Assembly (NCBI RefSeq): GCF_900109315.1
Contig: NZ_FOJC01000004.1
Location: 1 to 64,000 of the forward strand
Length of the DNA: 64,000 nucleotides
Direction of reading: 5' to 3'
Source: [Haemophilus] ducreyi
Lineage (GTDB): Bacteria; Pseudomonadota; Gammaproteobacteria; Enterobacterales; Pasteurellaceae
Shown: positions 10,379-22,438 of the stretch, piece by piece
Layout: every line of letters starts with the position of its first letter
Position numbering within the stretch: the first letter of the stretch is position 1
Notes under the pieces: generated by a model
Databases searched by the model: none
The model's input: only the letters and a program-made list of their open reading frames with translations
Told to the model about the DNA's origin: nothing
Made by a program: the position numbers and the translations under genes

Positions 10379-12934
10379 ATGATCGTTTCCTTTAAAACTG
10401 AAATTCTTGCCTTTAATCAGCAACAAAAAAACGCTTTTACTACTGATAACGTTACTAAATTATTGCATCAACGAAGAGATTATTACGATCAATTATTAAA
10501 TTCATTATGGCAACAATTTGGTTTCGCAGAACGTGATGATCTTGCATTAATTGCGGTGGGGGGCTATGGTCGGCGAGAAATGTTCCCATTGTCCGATTTA
10601 GATATTTTAGTTTTATCACAGCACCCCGTAGATGAAATCAGTCGTGCTAGATTAAATGAATTATTTAATATTTTATGGGATAGTAAATTACAAGTCGGAG
10701 CCAGTATTCGTTCAATCGCGCAGTGTATTGAAATTGGCCAACAAGAATTATCCGTTGCAAGCAATATGTATGAAGGGCGTTTACTGACAGGCAATAAGCA
10801 GTTATAGCATAGTTTAATTGAAAAGTTATATGCAGAAGATTTTTGGCCTATTGAAACGTTTTTTAAAGCAAAAATGGAAGAGCGTGCTGAACGTTATAGC
10901 CGCTATCATAATACTGGCTATAATTTAGAACCGGATATAAAACATAGCCCTGGTGGTTTACGTGATCTACATTTAATTTATTGGATCTCAATGTGACAAT
11001 TTGGCACCTTTTCACTGGATACTCTACTCAATAAAGGGATTTTATTTGCTGAAGAATACCGCGAATTAAGCAAGGCACAAGCGGTACTGTTTAAAATGCG
11101 TTTTGCCTTACACTTACAGCTTAAACGTTATGATAACCGCCTATATTTTGATCGCCAGCTCTGTTTAAGCAAACAATTAGGTTATCAAGGAGAAGGTAAT
11201 CAGCCGGTTGAAACAATGATGCGTCATTATTTTCAAGCGACACAATCGATTTCTCAATTAAGCCAATTATTAATAGATAACTTTCAATTATCGGATCGTA
11301 ATCCGCATCATTTAGCTGAAAAACAAGCGCTTGATAGCTATTTTTATCTACAAGGCCATCAACTCAACTGCCAAAATCGTCGTTGTTTTACACAACAGCC
11401 TAGTACTATTCTAGATCTGTTTTATTATCTCACTGAATATCCTAACGTAAAAATTGATGCTAAAACATTGCGGTATTTACGGCTTGCATTGCAAAAACTC
11501 ACGGAGCCGCTATGCCAAAATCCAATGGCGCGTAAACGTTTTATCGCACTTTTTTCACAGCCTAATGTTATTGCCAGAGCTATTGTACCCATGCATCAAC
11601 TAGGCGTATTGTCAGCTTATTTTCCCCAATGGCAAGCTATTGTTGGCTTGATGCAATTTGATTTATTTCATCTTTATACGGTTGATGAACATACCATCAG
11701 AGTCATGCAAAAGCTTGAAAGCTTTTTGGCGCCGCAAACAGCAGAGGATTATCCACTTTGCTGTCAACTGTTTCAGCAATCCGATCATAAACCAATACTT
11801 TATTTAGCCGCATTATTTCACGATATTGCCAAAGGCCGAAAGGGTGAACATACGAATTTAGGTGCTGAAGAAATCTATCAGTTTGCTTTATTACATGATT
11901 TCTCAGCGCAACAAGCACAACAAATGGCGTGGTTAGTGCAACAGCATTTAACCATGTCGATTACTGCCCAACGGCGTGATATTCATGATTCATCTGTCGT
12001 CCAACATTTTGCAAAAATTGTAGGAAATTCGACCGCTTTAGCGGATTTAATGTGCCTAACAATTGCCGATATTTGTGCCACAAATGCTAATCTTTGGAAT
12101 AATTGGAAGCGAACGCTATTTAGTCAGCTATATCAATTTACCTTGAAAGAACTAGATAGATCCCTAGATTATCAATATGTTAGCCAAGCACATCGTGCCG
12201 AAGCATTTGCATTGCTTAACGCGCATTTATCAATAATGGAACAACAAAAATTACACGCTTTTTGGCAACCTTGTCCCAAAAGTTATTTTTTACGTAACAC
12301 CCCGACTCAACTAGTTTGGCATGCGCAAGCGTTTATTCAAAAAGCTGAAAATGAACCGCTTGTGTTAGTCAGCAATCAATATGCGCGTGGTGCTACTGAA
12401 ATTTTTGTACATTGTAGCGACCAACCGCAACTATTCGCGCATATTGCACAAGTTCTTAGCCGCAAAAAAATTAGCATTCACGATGCACAGATTATGACGA
12501 GTAAAGATAAAAAAGTATTTGATAGTTTTATCGTGACTGAAGTGCATGGATCTGCATTAACCGAAAATCGTTGTCGTGAAATTAAACGCGCTTTATTAGA
12601 AATGCTTTTAAATAACAAAAGCAGAATATTTAAATTAATCAAAAAACCGGTGAAACACCAATCATTTAGCGCTAATACCAAAGTTTCTTTTCTGGTAGAT
12701 ACACAGCCACAGCAAACCTCATTTGAATTATTTACATTAGATAGAGAAGGGTTATTAGCTCAGGTAAGCGCGATTTTTAATCAATTAGATCTAGTGTTAA
12801 TTAATGCAAAAATCACGACTATTGGTGAACGGGTAGAAGATTTATTTGTGGTAACCACCAAACAAAATACTGCACTAACAACGCAACAAAAGAAACAACT
12901 TAAATGTAGTTTATTAACTGAATTAGCGCATTAA
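10379..12934 (+). pseudogene. glnD: glnD, PII uridylyltransferase/uridylyl-removing enzyme, interrupted by two in-frame stops
   Basis: Bifunctional sensor that uridylylates and deuridylylates PII in response to glutamine. One frame runs from ATG 10379 to the stop at 12934 (851 codons, near the normal length) but is broken by TAG at 10805-10807 (codon 143) and TGA at 10994-10996 (codon 206). All domains are otherwise recognisable: nucleotidyltransferase GGYGRRE at 61-67 with D74/D76, HD domain H481-D482, and two C-terminal ACT domains at about 680-750 and 780-850. Sequence between and after the stops is still typical of the family and no frameshift is present. Both stops are consistent with C-to-T changes from CAG and CGA. 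This looks like recent inactivation; a restart downstream would lack the nucleotidyltransferase domain. Confidence 0.93.
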
Positions 12935-12936
12935 TG

Positions 12937-12978
12937 CTAAAAATAGCCCGCTTAGTTAACTAAACAAGCTATTTTTAG
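12937..12978. terminator. Bidirectional terminator between convergent glnD and zapG
   Basis: Perfect 11-bp arms CTAAAAATAGC (12937-12947) and GCTATTTTTAG (12968-12978), with a further palindrome TTAGTTAACTAA in the loop. It lies between two convergent genes. Confidence 0.8.
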
Positions 12979-12982
12979 TCCA

Positions 12983-13369
12983 TTATGACTTAAATAAGCC
13001 CGAAGATCCATCTGAGTAATTGCGTGGTTGATTATCTTCATCACCATTAGCATCATTTTTTAGTCGTTTAAAAAATTCAACTTGGTTTGACTCGGGTAAT
13101 AACTGTTCGGAATTTTGTGCAAAATGAGTATAAAGTTTTTTATAATCTTCCGCTAAATTCGTCAACAAATTCGCTGATTGTTCAAAGTGTTGCTCAAGTT
13201 GCTGTTTTTGTTCTTCAATTTTTGCTTCAGCCGAAGCTAATTCGCTTTTTACCTGAATTTGTTGTTGAACATTTCCTTTAAAAAATCGCATAACTAATAC
13301 ACCACATAGTGTTCCGATAAGAAATGCTATACTGATTGAAAACCAAATTTCAGTTGTCCATTGTTTCAT
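12983..13369 (-). CDS. zapG: ZapG/YhcB family inner-membrane protein (DUF1043)
   Basis: Small cell-envelope protein associated with the divisome and envelope synthesis in enterobacteria. The 128 residues comprise one N-terminal membrane anchor (about 8-27), a coiled coil rich in Glu, Gln and Lys (about 33-70) and a polar C-terminal tail. The next gene on the other side is rplM, the usual neighbour of yhcB-type genes in this group. The molecular role is known only in outline for the family. Confidence 0.88.
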   Translation of the reverse strand: MKQWTTEIWFSISIAFLIGTLCGVLVMRFFKGNVQQQIQVKSELASAEAKIEEQKQQLEQHFEQSANLLTNLAEDYKKLYTHFAQNSEQLLPESNQVEFFKRLKNDANGDEDNQPRNYSDGSSGLFKS

Positions 13370-13499
13370 TATTAAACCTTTTATATTGTGTTAAATAGCT
13401 ATTTTCTACCACGTTATCTTTCTTAAGAAAAGCATTCTTTCATAACAAAATAATAAAATTTGACATTCCACGCATTTTAGTGAAAAGACATAAAAAATG

Positions 13500-13529
13500 T
13501 TCGCCTTTTATTTCAAAAGCATGTATAAT
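13500..13529 (+). promoter_or_regulatory. Probable promoter and leader start of rplM-rpsI
   Basis: A consensus -10 TATAAT lies at 13524-13529, with a weak -35 candidate (TTCGCC) about 18 bp upstream. The transcript would have a leader of about 140 nt containing a repeated CTTGGA/GCCAAG-type stem. In E. coli the rplM leader mediates autoregulation by L13, so the long leader may do the same here; that is inference. Confidence 0.5.
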
Positions 13530-13676
13530 TTTACTACCCTGTTTTACTTGGATTTTCCCGCCAAGTAAGTTTGGTCAGATTTTGGCTCGAAGGGGTCGGA
13601 TTCTACCGTCATATAGGTAATCCCTTATTTTATAATAAGCGGATTGGGTTATAACTTAAATATTGGTATTTAATTA

Positions 13677-14105
13677 ATGAAAACTTTTGTAGCAAAACCA
13701 GAAACAGTAAAACGTGACTGGTATGTAGTAGATGCGACAGGTAAAACTTTAGGTCGTTTAGCTACTGAATTAGCAAGTCGCTTACGCGGTAAGCATAAAG
13801 CTGAATATACTCCACACGTAGATGCAGGTGATTACATCATCGTTATCAATGCAGAGAAAGTAGTAGTAACAGGCAAAAAAGAAACTGATAAAATCTATTA
13901 CTGGCACACTGGCTATGTAGGTGGTATCAAAGATGCAACCTTCAAAGAAATGATTTCGCGTCGTCCAGAAGCAGTGATTGAGATCGCAGTAAAAGGTATG
14001 TTACCAAAAGGTCCTTTAGGTCGTGATATGTTCCGTAAATTAAAAGTTTATGCAGGTAACGCTCACAACCACGCTGCACAACAACCACAAGTTTTAGACA
14101 TCTAA
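13677..14105 (+). CDS. rplM: 50S ribosomal protein L13
   Basis: Large-subunit protein needed early in 50S assembly. The 142 residues match the family exactly, with the conserved segments [21 protein letters not shown] and [12 protein letters not shown]. It is first in the two-gene rplM-rpsI operon, 16 bp before rpsI, preceded by a long leader with a good -10 element. Confidence 0.98.
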   Translation: MKTFVAKPETVKRDWYVVDATGKTLGRLATELASRLRGKHKAEYTPHVDAGDYIIVINAEKVVVTGKKETDKIYYWHTGYVGGIKDATFKEMISRRPEAVIEIAVKGMLPKGPLGRDMFRKLKVYAGNAHNHAAQQPQVLDI

Positions 14106-14121
14106 TCACGGAGCATCGAAA

Positions 14122-14517
14122 ATGACAGCAGCAAATCAAAACTACGGCACAGGTCGCCGCAAAAGCTCTTCAGCTCGTGTATTTATCAAACCGGGCAGCG
14201 GTAATATTACCATTAACCAACGTTCTTTAGAAGTTTACTTCGGTCGTGAAACTTCACGCATGGTCGTTCGTCAACCATTAGAACTCGTTGAGTTATTAGA
14301 TAAATTAGATTTATACATTACTGTTAAAGGTGGTGGTATTTCTGGTCAAGCAGGTGCAATTCGTCATGGTATTACACGTGCATTAATGGAATACGATGAG
14401 ACTTTACGTCCAGCATTACGCGCAGCGGGCTTTGTTACTCGTGATGCTCGTCGTGTTGAACGTAAAAAAGTGGGTTTACACAAAGCACGTCGTCGTCCAC
14501 AATACTCAAAACGTTAA
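14122..14517 (+). CDS. rpsI: 30S ribosomal protein S9
   Basis: Small-subunit protein whose C-terminal tail reaches the P-site tRNA. The 131 residues end in the conserved basic [11 protein letters not shown]. The family signature [15 protein letters not shown] is present. It follows rplM with a good GGAG ribosome binding site and is followed by a strong terminator. Confidence 0.98.
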   Translation: MTAANQNYGTGRRKSSSARVFIKPGSGNITINQRSLEVYFGRETSRMVVRQPLELVELLDKLDLYITVKGGGISGQAGAIRHGITRALMEYDETLRPALRAAGFVTRDARRVERKKVGLHKARRRPQYSKR

Positions 14518-14550
14518 TTTATACGTTTTTCGGTATATGAAAATATCATT

Positions 14551-14583
14551 AATAGAAGGCAGGAATATCCTGCCTTTTCTATT
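14551..14583 (+). terminator. Terminator of rplM-rpsI
   Basis: Perfect stem AAGGCAGGA (14556-14564)/TCCTGCCTT (14568-14576) with a 3-nt loop, continuing into AATAG/CTATT pairing, with a T-rich right side. Confidence 0.9.
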
Positions 14584-14627
14584 TGCTAAATTATCAATGT
14601 ATTTTTAAATTTATTTAGGCCTTATTT

Positions 14628-15401
14628 ATGCTTACGATAATTTCTCCAGCTAAAACATTAGATTTTGCTACAACCAGTCCCTCTTTTGCTTATTCTCAAC
14701 CAGTATTGACCGCTCACAGCGAACAATTGATTAATTTGTGTAAACAGCTTACTCCCGCAACGTTAAGTTCATTAATGTCGATTAGCGATAAATTAGCTAG
14801 CCTTAATGTTGCGCGTTTTATAGAATGGCAATTAGCACACGATCAACAAAATTCAAAGCCCGCTTTATTTGCATTTAAAGGTGATGTTTATACCGGTTTA
14901 GATGCACAAACATTAACAGAGGCACAAGTTGAATATGCTCAAAACCATTTACGTATTTTATCCGGCCTTTATGGATTATTGAGACCATTAGACTTAATGC
15001 AACCTTATCGGTTAGAAATGGGCACTAAATTAGCTAATCATAAAGGTAAAGATCTTTATGCATTTTGGGATAATATCATTACTCACGAACTGCAAATGGC
15101 AATCGATAAACAAGCGGATAATATTTTGATTAATCTTGCATCGGATGAATATTTTAAAGCTTTAAAAATAGATCAATTACAGGCTAAGGTGATTAAGCCG
15201 ATTTTTTTAGATGAGAAAAATGGGAAATTTAAACAGATTAGTTTTTATGCGAAAAAAGCACGTGGTATGATGGCACGCTTTATTTTAGTAACAAAACCAA
15301 CCACGATTGAACAATTAAAAACATTTGATTATGGCGGTTATTGGTTTGATGAAAATGATTCAACATCAACGGAGCTTATTTTTAAACGAGAAGCACGCTA
15401 A
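14628..15401 (+). CDS. yaaA: Peroxide stress protein YaaA (DUF328/UPF0246)
   Basis: YaaA lowers free intracellular iron during hydrogen peroxide stress in E. coli. The 257 residues are the normal length. The start ([13 protein letters not shown]) and the central [12 protein letters not shown] segment are diagnostic. The stop TAA shares one base with the ATG of the next gene, a lipoprotein, so the two are translationally coupled. Confidence 0.93.
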   Translation: MLTIISPAKTLDFATTSPSFAYSQPVLTAHSEQLINLCKQLTPATLSSLMSISDKLASLNVARFIEWQLAHDQQNSKPALFAFKGDVYTGLDAQTLTEAQVEYAQNHLRILSGLYGLLRPLDLMQPYRLEMGTKLANHKGKDLYAFWDNIITHELQMAIDKQADNILINLASDEYFKALKIDQLQAKVIKPIFLDEKNGKFKQISFYAKKARGMMARFILVTKPTTIEQLKTFDYGGYWFDENDSTSTELIFKREAR

Positions 15402-15940
15402 TGCGGTTATTATTAATCATATTTTGTTGTTTTTTAACCGCTTGCCAAATGCTTAAAAAAACATTTGTGGTACCGGAAAGTATCCCTTTTCAAGGGAAAT
15501 CCTACTTTAAAGTTACGGATAATATGTTAGAGGGTATGCGCCATTTGCTTTTTTTACCGGCAGAGGGTAATCAACATCCTGAGAATTGGCATAATGCTAT
15601 TTTTATTTTTTTAGATCAAAATAAAACCTCAACGATAATGCAAAGAATGGCATTGCGTAAAAAAGTATTTTCAAATCAACAAGATACCATTGCTCAAATA
15701 AAAATAATAGAAAATGAATTATATAGCGCGATAATTTATCCACCAACTGAACGTTTTAATGATATCTTATTAGAAGTTTCTCGTGGTCGTGATTCAGCCT
15801 GTGGTTTTGCGCAAATCCAAGTGGCAAATAAGCGGGCAATTTTAACAGAAAAAAATGCAAATTTAACCGCTTATCAAGCAGAATTAAATTCGCTAGCGCA
15901 ACAACTTTCAACATTAGCTTGGCAAGTGGCTTGTCAATAA
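15401..15940 (+). CDS. Predicted lipoprotein of unknown function
   Basis: The 179 residues begin with a hydrophobic signal and a lipobox LTAC, giving lipidation at C15. The rest is a mixed, soluble periplasmic-type sequence that I do not recognise. Its ATG overlaps the yaaA stop by one base, and fieF begins 27 bp after it, so yaaA, this gene, fieF and the zinc-ribbon gene probably form one transcript. A role in metal or oxidative stress is suggested only by these neighbours. Confidence 0.75.
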   Translation: MRLLLIIFCCFLTACQMLKKTFVVPESIPFQGKSYFKVTDNMLEGMRHLLFLPAEGNQHPENWHNAIFIFLDQNKTSTIMQRMALRKKVFSNQQDTIAQIKIIENELYSAIIYPPTERFNDILLEVSRGRDSACGFAQIQVANKRAILTEKNANLTAYQAELNSLAQQLSTLAWQVACQ

Positions 15941-15967
15941 ACACTAAACCGTATTATTAGGATTTTT

Positions 15968-16891
15968 ATGGAACAACAATATGCAAAGTTAGTGAAGCGG
16001 GCGGCAAATGTCGCCATTATTGTTGCATGTTCATTAATTTTAATTAAAACATTCGCTTGGTGGAAAACCGGGTCTATTTCAATTTTAGCCTCAATGACGG
16101 ACTCAATGGTTGATTTATTCGCGTCAATGACTAATATTTTGGTATTACGTTTTGCATTACAACCCGCAGATAAAACGCATACTTTTGGACACGGCAAGGC
16201 AGAATCATTGGTTGCCATTGCACAAAGTGCGTTCATTACGGGCACAGCCGTTTTTTTACTGTTACAAGGTATTCATAACCTGAATAACCCCGTGTTGATT
16301 GAAGATTCTCAATTAGGCGTTATAGTCAGTATTATTTCTATTGTATTTACCGCAGCTTTAGTATTTTATCAGAAGAAAGTGGTGAGTATTACACAGAGTC
16401 CTGCTATTCAAGCAGATTCATTGCATTATCAAACAGACTTATTTATGAATGCCGCTATTTTAGTGGCTATGTTATTAAATATATATGGATTCATTTATGC
16501 AGATGCTATTTTTGCAATTGGCATTGCACTTTATATTAGCATTAATGCCTTTAAAATGTTTTGGGAAGCCGTACAAGTGTTACTGGATAAAGCTTTACCA
16601 GAAGAAGATATTAATCAAATTTTAACCATTGTTGCTAACCAGCCACAAATTATCGGTATTCATGATTTATTAACGCGTCAGGCTGGCGCTGTACGCTTTA
16701 TTCAACTGCATCTTGAATTAGAAGATCACCTTTCTTTACTAGAGGCTCACACGATTACTGACAATTTAGAACAAAAAATTCTTGCAGCTTTTCCACTTTC
16801 TGAAGTAATTATTCATCAAGAACCAACATCAATTGTTCAACAGGAGCTTGTTTTAGGACAAGTAAAAAACTATGTACCAAGTTATCGCTAA
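15968..16891 (+). CDS. fieF: Cation-efflux transporter FieF (CDF family)
   Basis: Proton-coupled export of Fe(II)/Zn(II) from the cytoplasm. The 307 residues give a six-helix membrane part and a cytoplasmic C-terminal domain. The metal site of YiiP/FieF is visible as DSMVD near 45 and HYQTD near 155, and HTFGHGKAE matches the TM2-TM3 loop. The downstream gene overlaps its 3' end by 20 bp in another frame. With yaaA upstream, the cluster has an iron-handling theme. Confidence 0.92.
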   Translation: MEQQYAKLVKRAANVAIIVACSLILIKTFAWWKTGSISILASMTDSMVDLFASMTNILVLRFALQPADKTHTFGHGKAESLVAIAQSAFITGTAVFLLLQGIHNLNNPVLIEDSQLGVIVSIISIVFTAALVFYQKKVVSITQSPAIQADSLHYQTDLFMNAAILVAMLLNIYGFIYADAIFAIGIALYISINAFKMFWEAVQVLLDKALPEEDINQILTIVANQPQIIGIHDLLTRQAGAVRFIQLHLELEDHLSLLEAHTITDNLEQKILAAFPLSEVIIHQEPTSIVQQELVLGQVKNYVPSYR

Positions 16892-17645
16892 TTTTTCATT
16901 TCAAAATTTTGAACATGACCCTGTTATATTGATAAATCAAATCATCAATCAATGGCTTTATAATGGACAAATTATTGGCCGTGAATTCTCGGTGACCTAC
17001 CATACACAGCCTAGCGCGCATTTTCAAGTTCGCCTCGCTACGCCAGAACAAATAAGCTTAATGCCAGAATGGAATAACATTCAAGTGACGGAAGCCTTAT
17101 CGCAAGCGGCAGAAAAAGGCATAGAATTTGAATCTTTTGAAATTATTGGTCGAGATTATCAAGCAGAACAAACATCTGAAAATAGCAACGCACGTTTTTA
17201 TATTTTATATACCACCCATTTGGATAGCTGTTCGCCTTTGTATAATGGTGATGATTTTTGTCCAATTCCCTTATATAGGCTACTGCAAAAGGATCAATCA
17301 TTAGCGCAAGCGCTCATTAAATGGCAAGAAAATTGGCAGGCTTGTGATCAATTGCAAATGAATGGAACAATTTTAGAACAGTCCGCATTAAATGAAATTA
17401 GTGAGATTGACAGCAATTTAGCTCAATTAGGCACTAAATTATGTAGAGAAGTTGAACGCGTTACACAAGTGCCAACGTATTACTATTTATATCGTTTAGG
17501 AACCGATGAAGCGGTTGAATATCAAAGAAAATGCAGTAGCTGTGGTGCAGAATGGCGTTTAACCGAACCATTACATCAAATTTTCCATTTTAAATGCGAT
17601 AAATGCCGTTTAATATCAAATTTAAGTTGGCAATTACAAAAGTAA
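16872..17645 (+). CDS. Zinc-ribbon-containing protein, DUF2310 type
   Basis: The 257 residues carry a C-terminal zinc ribbon with two Cys-x2-Cys knuckles (CSSC and CDKC) at about 218-243. The N-terminal two thirds are typical of a conserved gammaproteobacterial family of unknown function. It overlaps the 3' end of fieF by 20 bp. No catalytic motif is visible. The family call is from memory of the overall pattern. Confidence 0.75.
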   Translation: MYQVIANFSFQNFEHDPVILINQIINQWLYNGQIIGREFSVTYHTQPSAHFQVRLATPEQISLMPEWNNIQVTEALSQAAEKGIEFESFEIIGRDYQAEQTSENSNARFYILYTTHLDSCSPLYNGDDFCPIPLYRLLQKDQSLAQALIKWQENWQACDQLQMNGTILEQSALNEISEIDSNLAQLGTKLCREVERVTQVPTYYYLYRLGTDEAVEYQRKCSSCGAEWRLTEPLHQIFHFKCDKCRLISNLSWQLQK

Positions 17646-17670
17646 TACGTTGTCACGCATTAGCTAATTT

Positions 17671-17700
17671 AAAGTGGGCATATTTCACCCACTTTCCTTA
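17671..17700. terminator. Hairpin between convergent genes
   Basis: Stem AAAGTGGG (17671-17678)/CCCACTTT (17688-17695). The T tract is weak on the plus strand. It lies between the zinc-ribbon gene and the convergent nitroreductase remnant. Confidence 0.5.
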
Positions 17701-17706
17701 TTCAGC

Positions 17707-18368
17707 CTATTCAACCCAACTAATAATATCTTCAGCAAGTTTGCGATATTTTGCTTTCATTTTTTGGGCACTATACCCAAATGTAACCATACACGAAACA
17801 CCATATTCATTTGGATCAAATAATCCTTCATCCGCTAGAATTTGATGAACTGCATCATAATTAAACCCTTCGATTGGACAAGAATCAATGCCAATCATTG
17901 CAGCACCTGTCATCATATTCGCTAGTGCAATATAGGTTTGTTTGACACACCAATCAAATAATGTTCTTTCATTTTCTAATACTTTAATATCATTCATTTG
18001 GAATGATTTATAACGGGCAATCGTTTTTTCTAATTGTTCAGCAGTTAAGCCTCTTTTAGTCAGTGATGCACGGAAAAAATTACTATCATAGCGGGCATTT
18101 TTTTAGCTAAAATGATCACTAAATGGCTCATTTCGTCCATAGGATGTTTTATTCCCCAACTAAATGGCGCTATTTTAGCGCGTATAGTTGGATTCTGTAG
18201 TACGATAAATTTCCAAGGTTCTGAACCAACTGAGCTTGGCGATAATCGGGCTAGTTCTAAAATATATTGCATATCTTGTGGGCTAATTTTACGCGTAGCA
18301 TCGTAATGGAGACACGCCGAACGAAAAGTAAAAGCATCTAATACTTGTTATTTTGAGATTTCAGACAT
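17707..18368 (-). pseudogene. NAD(P)H nitroreductase (HI1278/NfsB-like), inactivated
   Basis: The gene would encode an FMN-dependent oxygen-insensitive nitroreductase of about 220 residues. Reading from ATG 18368, codon 7 is TAA (18350-18348). The reading frame then continues with family sequence (ARLSPSSVGSEPWKF, PFSWGIKHPMDEMSHLV) until a run of seven A on the coding strand (18104-18098). There one extra base shifts the frame: without it the text reads ILAKNARYDSNFFR and continues through ERTLFDWCVKQTYIALANM and IGIDSCPIEGF to the stop at 17707. One nonsense and one frameshift therefore inactivate it; the rest is well preserved, so decay is recent. Confidence 0.88.
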
Positions 18369-18613
18369 AATTTCCTCGCTAAAATGTTAGGTTCAATATG
18401 TGAAATAATACGCCGTTAATGGAAGTAAATCTAATGCTTGAGCGATTAAAATACTGTTTATTTGATCATTCTAGAAAAAAAGTAGTTTTAAGTAATAAAA
18501 TATCAGACCACATATAATATATTAAACCTTATTAAATCAACGCGTTATATTATCTTTACGTTTACTTTTTGTAGGCAAAGTATTATTATCTGTGCAATTT
18601 ATTTTTGAGATAA

Positions 18614-19609
<996 letters not shown>

Positions 19610-19680
19610 ATAACGCAAGGTTATGATTAAAAGCGGTGGAAATTCACTAGTAGTTTGCAAATTTAAAAGGTATAAAATAA

Positions 19681-22068
19681 ATGAAGTTTAATGAATCTTG
19701 GTTACGAGAATGGGTTGATCCTAAGGTATCTACAGCACAATTGTGTGATCAAATTACAATGTTAGGTTTAGAGGTTGATAGTGTAGAACCCATTTCCGGT
19801 GAGTTTAGCGGTGTAGTAGTGGCTGAAGTTGTTGAGTGTACACAACATCCAGACGCAGATAAATTACGCGTAACAAAAGTCAATGTCGGTGCAGAGCGTT
19901 TATTAAGTATTGTTTGTGGCGCGGCTAACTGTCATCAAGGGTTAAAAGTTGCTTGTGCTATAGAAGGTGCTATTTTACCGGGTAATTTTAAAATTAAAAA
20001 AACCAAACTACGTGGTCAGCTATCTGAAGGAATGTTATGTTCATTTTCAGAATTAGGCATTAAAGAGGATCAAAGTAGTGGCATCATTGAATTACCTGCT
20101 GATGCGCCTATCGGTGTTGATATTCGTGAGTATTTAAATTTAAATGATGTAGCAATTGAGGTTAGTTTAACACCGAATCGAGCGGACTGTTTAAGTATTG
20201 CCGGTATTGTACGTGAAGTGGCGGTGATTAATCAAATGGAAGTTAAATCACCGGTTATCAAACCGGTTCCTGCTACACTATCTGCGCCAATTGAAATTGA
20301 TATACAAGCACCATCTGCTTGCCCTCATTATTTAGCACGAATGATTAAGAATGTTAATGTAAACACGACGTCACCATTATGGCTACAAGAAAAATTACGT
20401 CGTTGTGGCATTCGTTCGATTGATCCAATTGTCGATATTACAAATTTAAGTTTACTTGAATTAGGCCAGCCAATGCATGCTTTTGATGCCGAGAAGGTAA
20501 AGGCCCCTATTCAAGTCCGCCTAGCAAAAGATCAAGAGCAGTTAGTTTTATTAGATGGTACCACGGCGAAGTTACAAACGAATACATTAGTCATTGCTGA
20601 TCAAAAAAATGTCCTTGCACTTGCTGGGATTATGGGCGGAGAAGCAAGCAAAGTAAATGCTGAAACAAAAGATATCATTTTAGAAGCGGCATTTTTTGCA
20701 CCATTAGCGCTCACCGGCCGTGCACGTCAATATGGCTTACATACAGACGCCTCGCATCGTTTTGAACGTGGTGTAGACCCAACGCTTGCTCGTCAAGCAA
20801 TGGAGCGCGCAACTGCATTGATCATAGAGATTTGTGGCGGTGAAGTCGCTGAAGTATGTGAAGCGATAAATACTGAATATTTACCAAAACAGCCGATCAT
20901 TCGCTTACGTCGTACCAAATTAGATTCAGTGATAGGCCATTATATTGAAGATAGGCTAGTGACGGATATTTTAGTTCGCTTAGGGCTAAATGTGACATGC
21001 GAAAATGATGGCTGGATAGCCACTGTACCTAGTTGGCGTTTCGATCTTGAAATTGAAGAAGATCTAATTGAAGAAATTGCGCGCATTTATGGGTATAATC
21101 GTATTCCAAATAATGCATTATTAGCGCATTTAACGCTTAAAGGAAGCGCTCAGAAAGTATTAGAACCTAACCGGATTAAAACGGTTTTAGTTGATAATGA
21201 CTATCAAGAAGTCGTGACTTATAGTTTTGTTGATCCTAAAATTCAACAATTGCTACATCCACAACAAGAAGCCTTAATTTTACCTAATCCAATTTCAAGC
21301 GAAATGTCCGCTATGCGCGTATCGCTATTAACGGGTTTGTTACAAACTGTGCTATATAACCAAAATCGCCAACAAAACCGTATTCGCATTTTCGAACAAG
21401 GGCTGCGTTTTATTCCTGATGCAAGCGCAGAATCAGCCGTTCGCCAAGAAGCTGTTTTTGCAGCCGTGATTGTCGGCGAAAAACATATTGCGAATTGGGA
21501 AGGTAAATCAAAAGCGGTTGATTTCTTTGATTTAAAAGGCGATTTAGAACAAATATTAGCGTTAACGGCAAATAAAGAATTAACATTTGTTGCAAAACAA
21601 TTTCCGGCATTACATCCCGGTCAATCAGCAGCTATTATGCTAAATGAACAAGAAGTTGGTTTTATCGGCACGCTTCACCCAAGTATTGGGCAAAAATTAG
21701 GTATTAAAGGCACTCCAATTGTATTTGAGTTATTAGCTGATGTTGTTTCAGAACGTACGATTCCTGTTGCTAAGGAGATTTCTAAATTTCCAGCTAATAA
21801 TCGTGATATAGCGATTGTTATTGATGAACATATTCCTGCACGTGAAGTTCTTGCTGCTTGTTATCATGCGGGCGGTGAACAACTCACAGCGGTTAATTTG
21901 TTTGATGTTTACCAAGGCGCAAATTTAGCGGTTGGTAAGAAAAGTTTAGCAATTAGTTTAACCATTCAAAATACAGAAAAAACGCTTACTGAAGAAGAAA
22001 TTTCAGCTGTTATACAACTAGTCTTAGACGAATTAGCACAGCGTTTTCAAGCTTCTTTGAGAGATTAA
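19681..22068 (+). CDS. pheT: Phenylalanyl-tRNA synthetase beta subunit
   Basis: Partner of PheS in the tetrameric enzyme, carrying editing and tRNA-binding functions. The 795 residues include an N-terminal EMAP-II-like tRNA-binding domain (about 40-150, [19 protein letters not shown]), the B3/B4 editing module (about 210-390), B5, and the C-terminal anticodon-binding ferredoxin-fold domain (about 700-795). It follows pheS by 71 bp and is 15 bp before ihfA. Confidence 0.98.
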   Translation: MKFNESWLREWVDPKVSTAQLCDQITMLGLEVDSVEPISGEFSGVVVAEVVECTQHPDADKLRVTKVNVGAERLLSIVCGAANCHQGLKVACAIEGAILPGNFKIKKTKLRGQLSEGMLCSFSELGIKEDQSSGIIELPADAPIGVDIREYLNLNDVAIEVSLTPNRADCLSIAGIVREVAVINQMEVKSPVIKPVPATLSAPIEIDIQAPSACPHYLARMIKNVNVNTTSPLWLQEKLRRCGIRSIDPIVDITNLSLLELGQPMHAFDAEKVKAPIQVRLAKDQEQLVLLDGTTAKLQTNTLVIADQKNVLALAGIMGGEASKVNAETKDIILEAAFFAPLALTGRARQYGLHTDASHRFERGVDPTLARQAMERATALIIEICGGEVAEVCEAINTEYLPKQPIIRLRRTKLDSVIGHYIEDRLVTDILVRLGLNVTCENDGWIATVPSWRFDLEIEEDLIEEIARIYGYNRIPNNALLAHLTLKGSAQKVLEPNRIKTVLVDNDYQEVVTYSFVDPKIQQLLHPQQEALILPNPISSEMSAMRVSLLTGLLQTVLYNQNRQQNRIRIFEQGLRFIPDASAESAVRQEAVFAAVIVGEKHIANWEGKSKAVDFFDLKGDLEQILALTANKELTFVAKQFPALHPGQSAAIMLNEQEVGFIGTLHPSIGQKLGIKGTPIVFELLADVVSERTIPVAKEISKFPANNRDIAIVIDEHIPAREVLAACYHAGGEQLTAVNLFDVYQGANLAVGKKSLAISLTIQNTEKTLTEEEISAVIQLVLDELAQRFQASLRD

Positions 22069-22083
22069 AAATAAGGATATTTT

Positions 22084-22380
22084 ATGACGCTCACTAAAGT
22101 TGAATTTACCGCAAGCCTCATATCCAAATATGGCTTTGATAAATCTGTTGCCAAACAATTTGTAGAGCAGTTTTTCGAAGAAATTAGGACCGCTTTAGCA
22201 AACGGACAAGAGGTTAAATTATCTGGATTCGGCAATTTTTCTCTTCGTAAGAAAAATGCTCGTCCGGGTAGAAATCCTAAAACAGGCGAAAGTGTTGCTG
22301 TTAGCGCCCGCAGAGTAGTGGTATTTAAACCGGGCCAAAAATTTAGAGAAAGAGTAGAAAACGTAAAAGTGAAGTCATAA
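22084..22380 (+). CDS. ihfA: Integration host factor alpha subunit
   Basis: DNA-bending nucleoid protein, heterodimer with IhfB. The 98 residues show the HU/IHF fold with the beta-arm signature [20 protein letters not shown] at about 48-67. It is co-transcribed with pheST as in E. coli and ends at a strong terminator. Confidence 0.97.
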   Translation: MTLTKVEFTASLISKYGFDKSVAKQFVEQFFEEIRTALANGQEVKLSGFGNFSLRKKNARPGRNPKTGESVAVSARRVVVFKPGQKFRERVENVKVKS

Positions 22381-22383
22381 AAC

Positions 22384-22427
22384 AAAACATTCCATTGATA
22401 TCATTAACTCAATGGAATGTTTTTTTA
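22384..22427 (+). terminator. Terminator of pheST-ihfA
   Basis: Perfect 13-bp stem AACATTCCATTGA (22386-22398)/TCAATGGAATGTT (22409-22421) followed by a run of T. It begins 4 bp after the ihfA stop. Confidence 0.93.
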
Positions 22428-22438
22428 TAAGTAAAGAT

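Noticed and set aside
10994-10996. TGA in glnD as a selenocysteine codon
   Set aside because: No downstream SECIS-like stem was evident, GlnD is not a selenoprotein family, and a second stop (TAG at 10805) also interrupts the gene.
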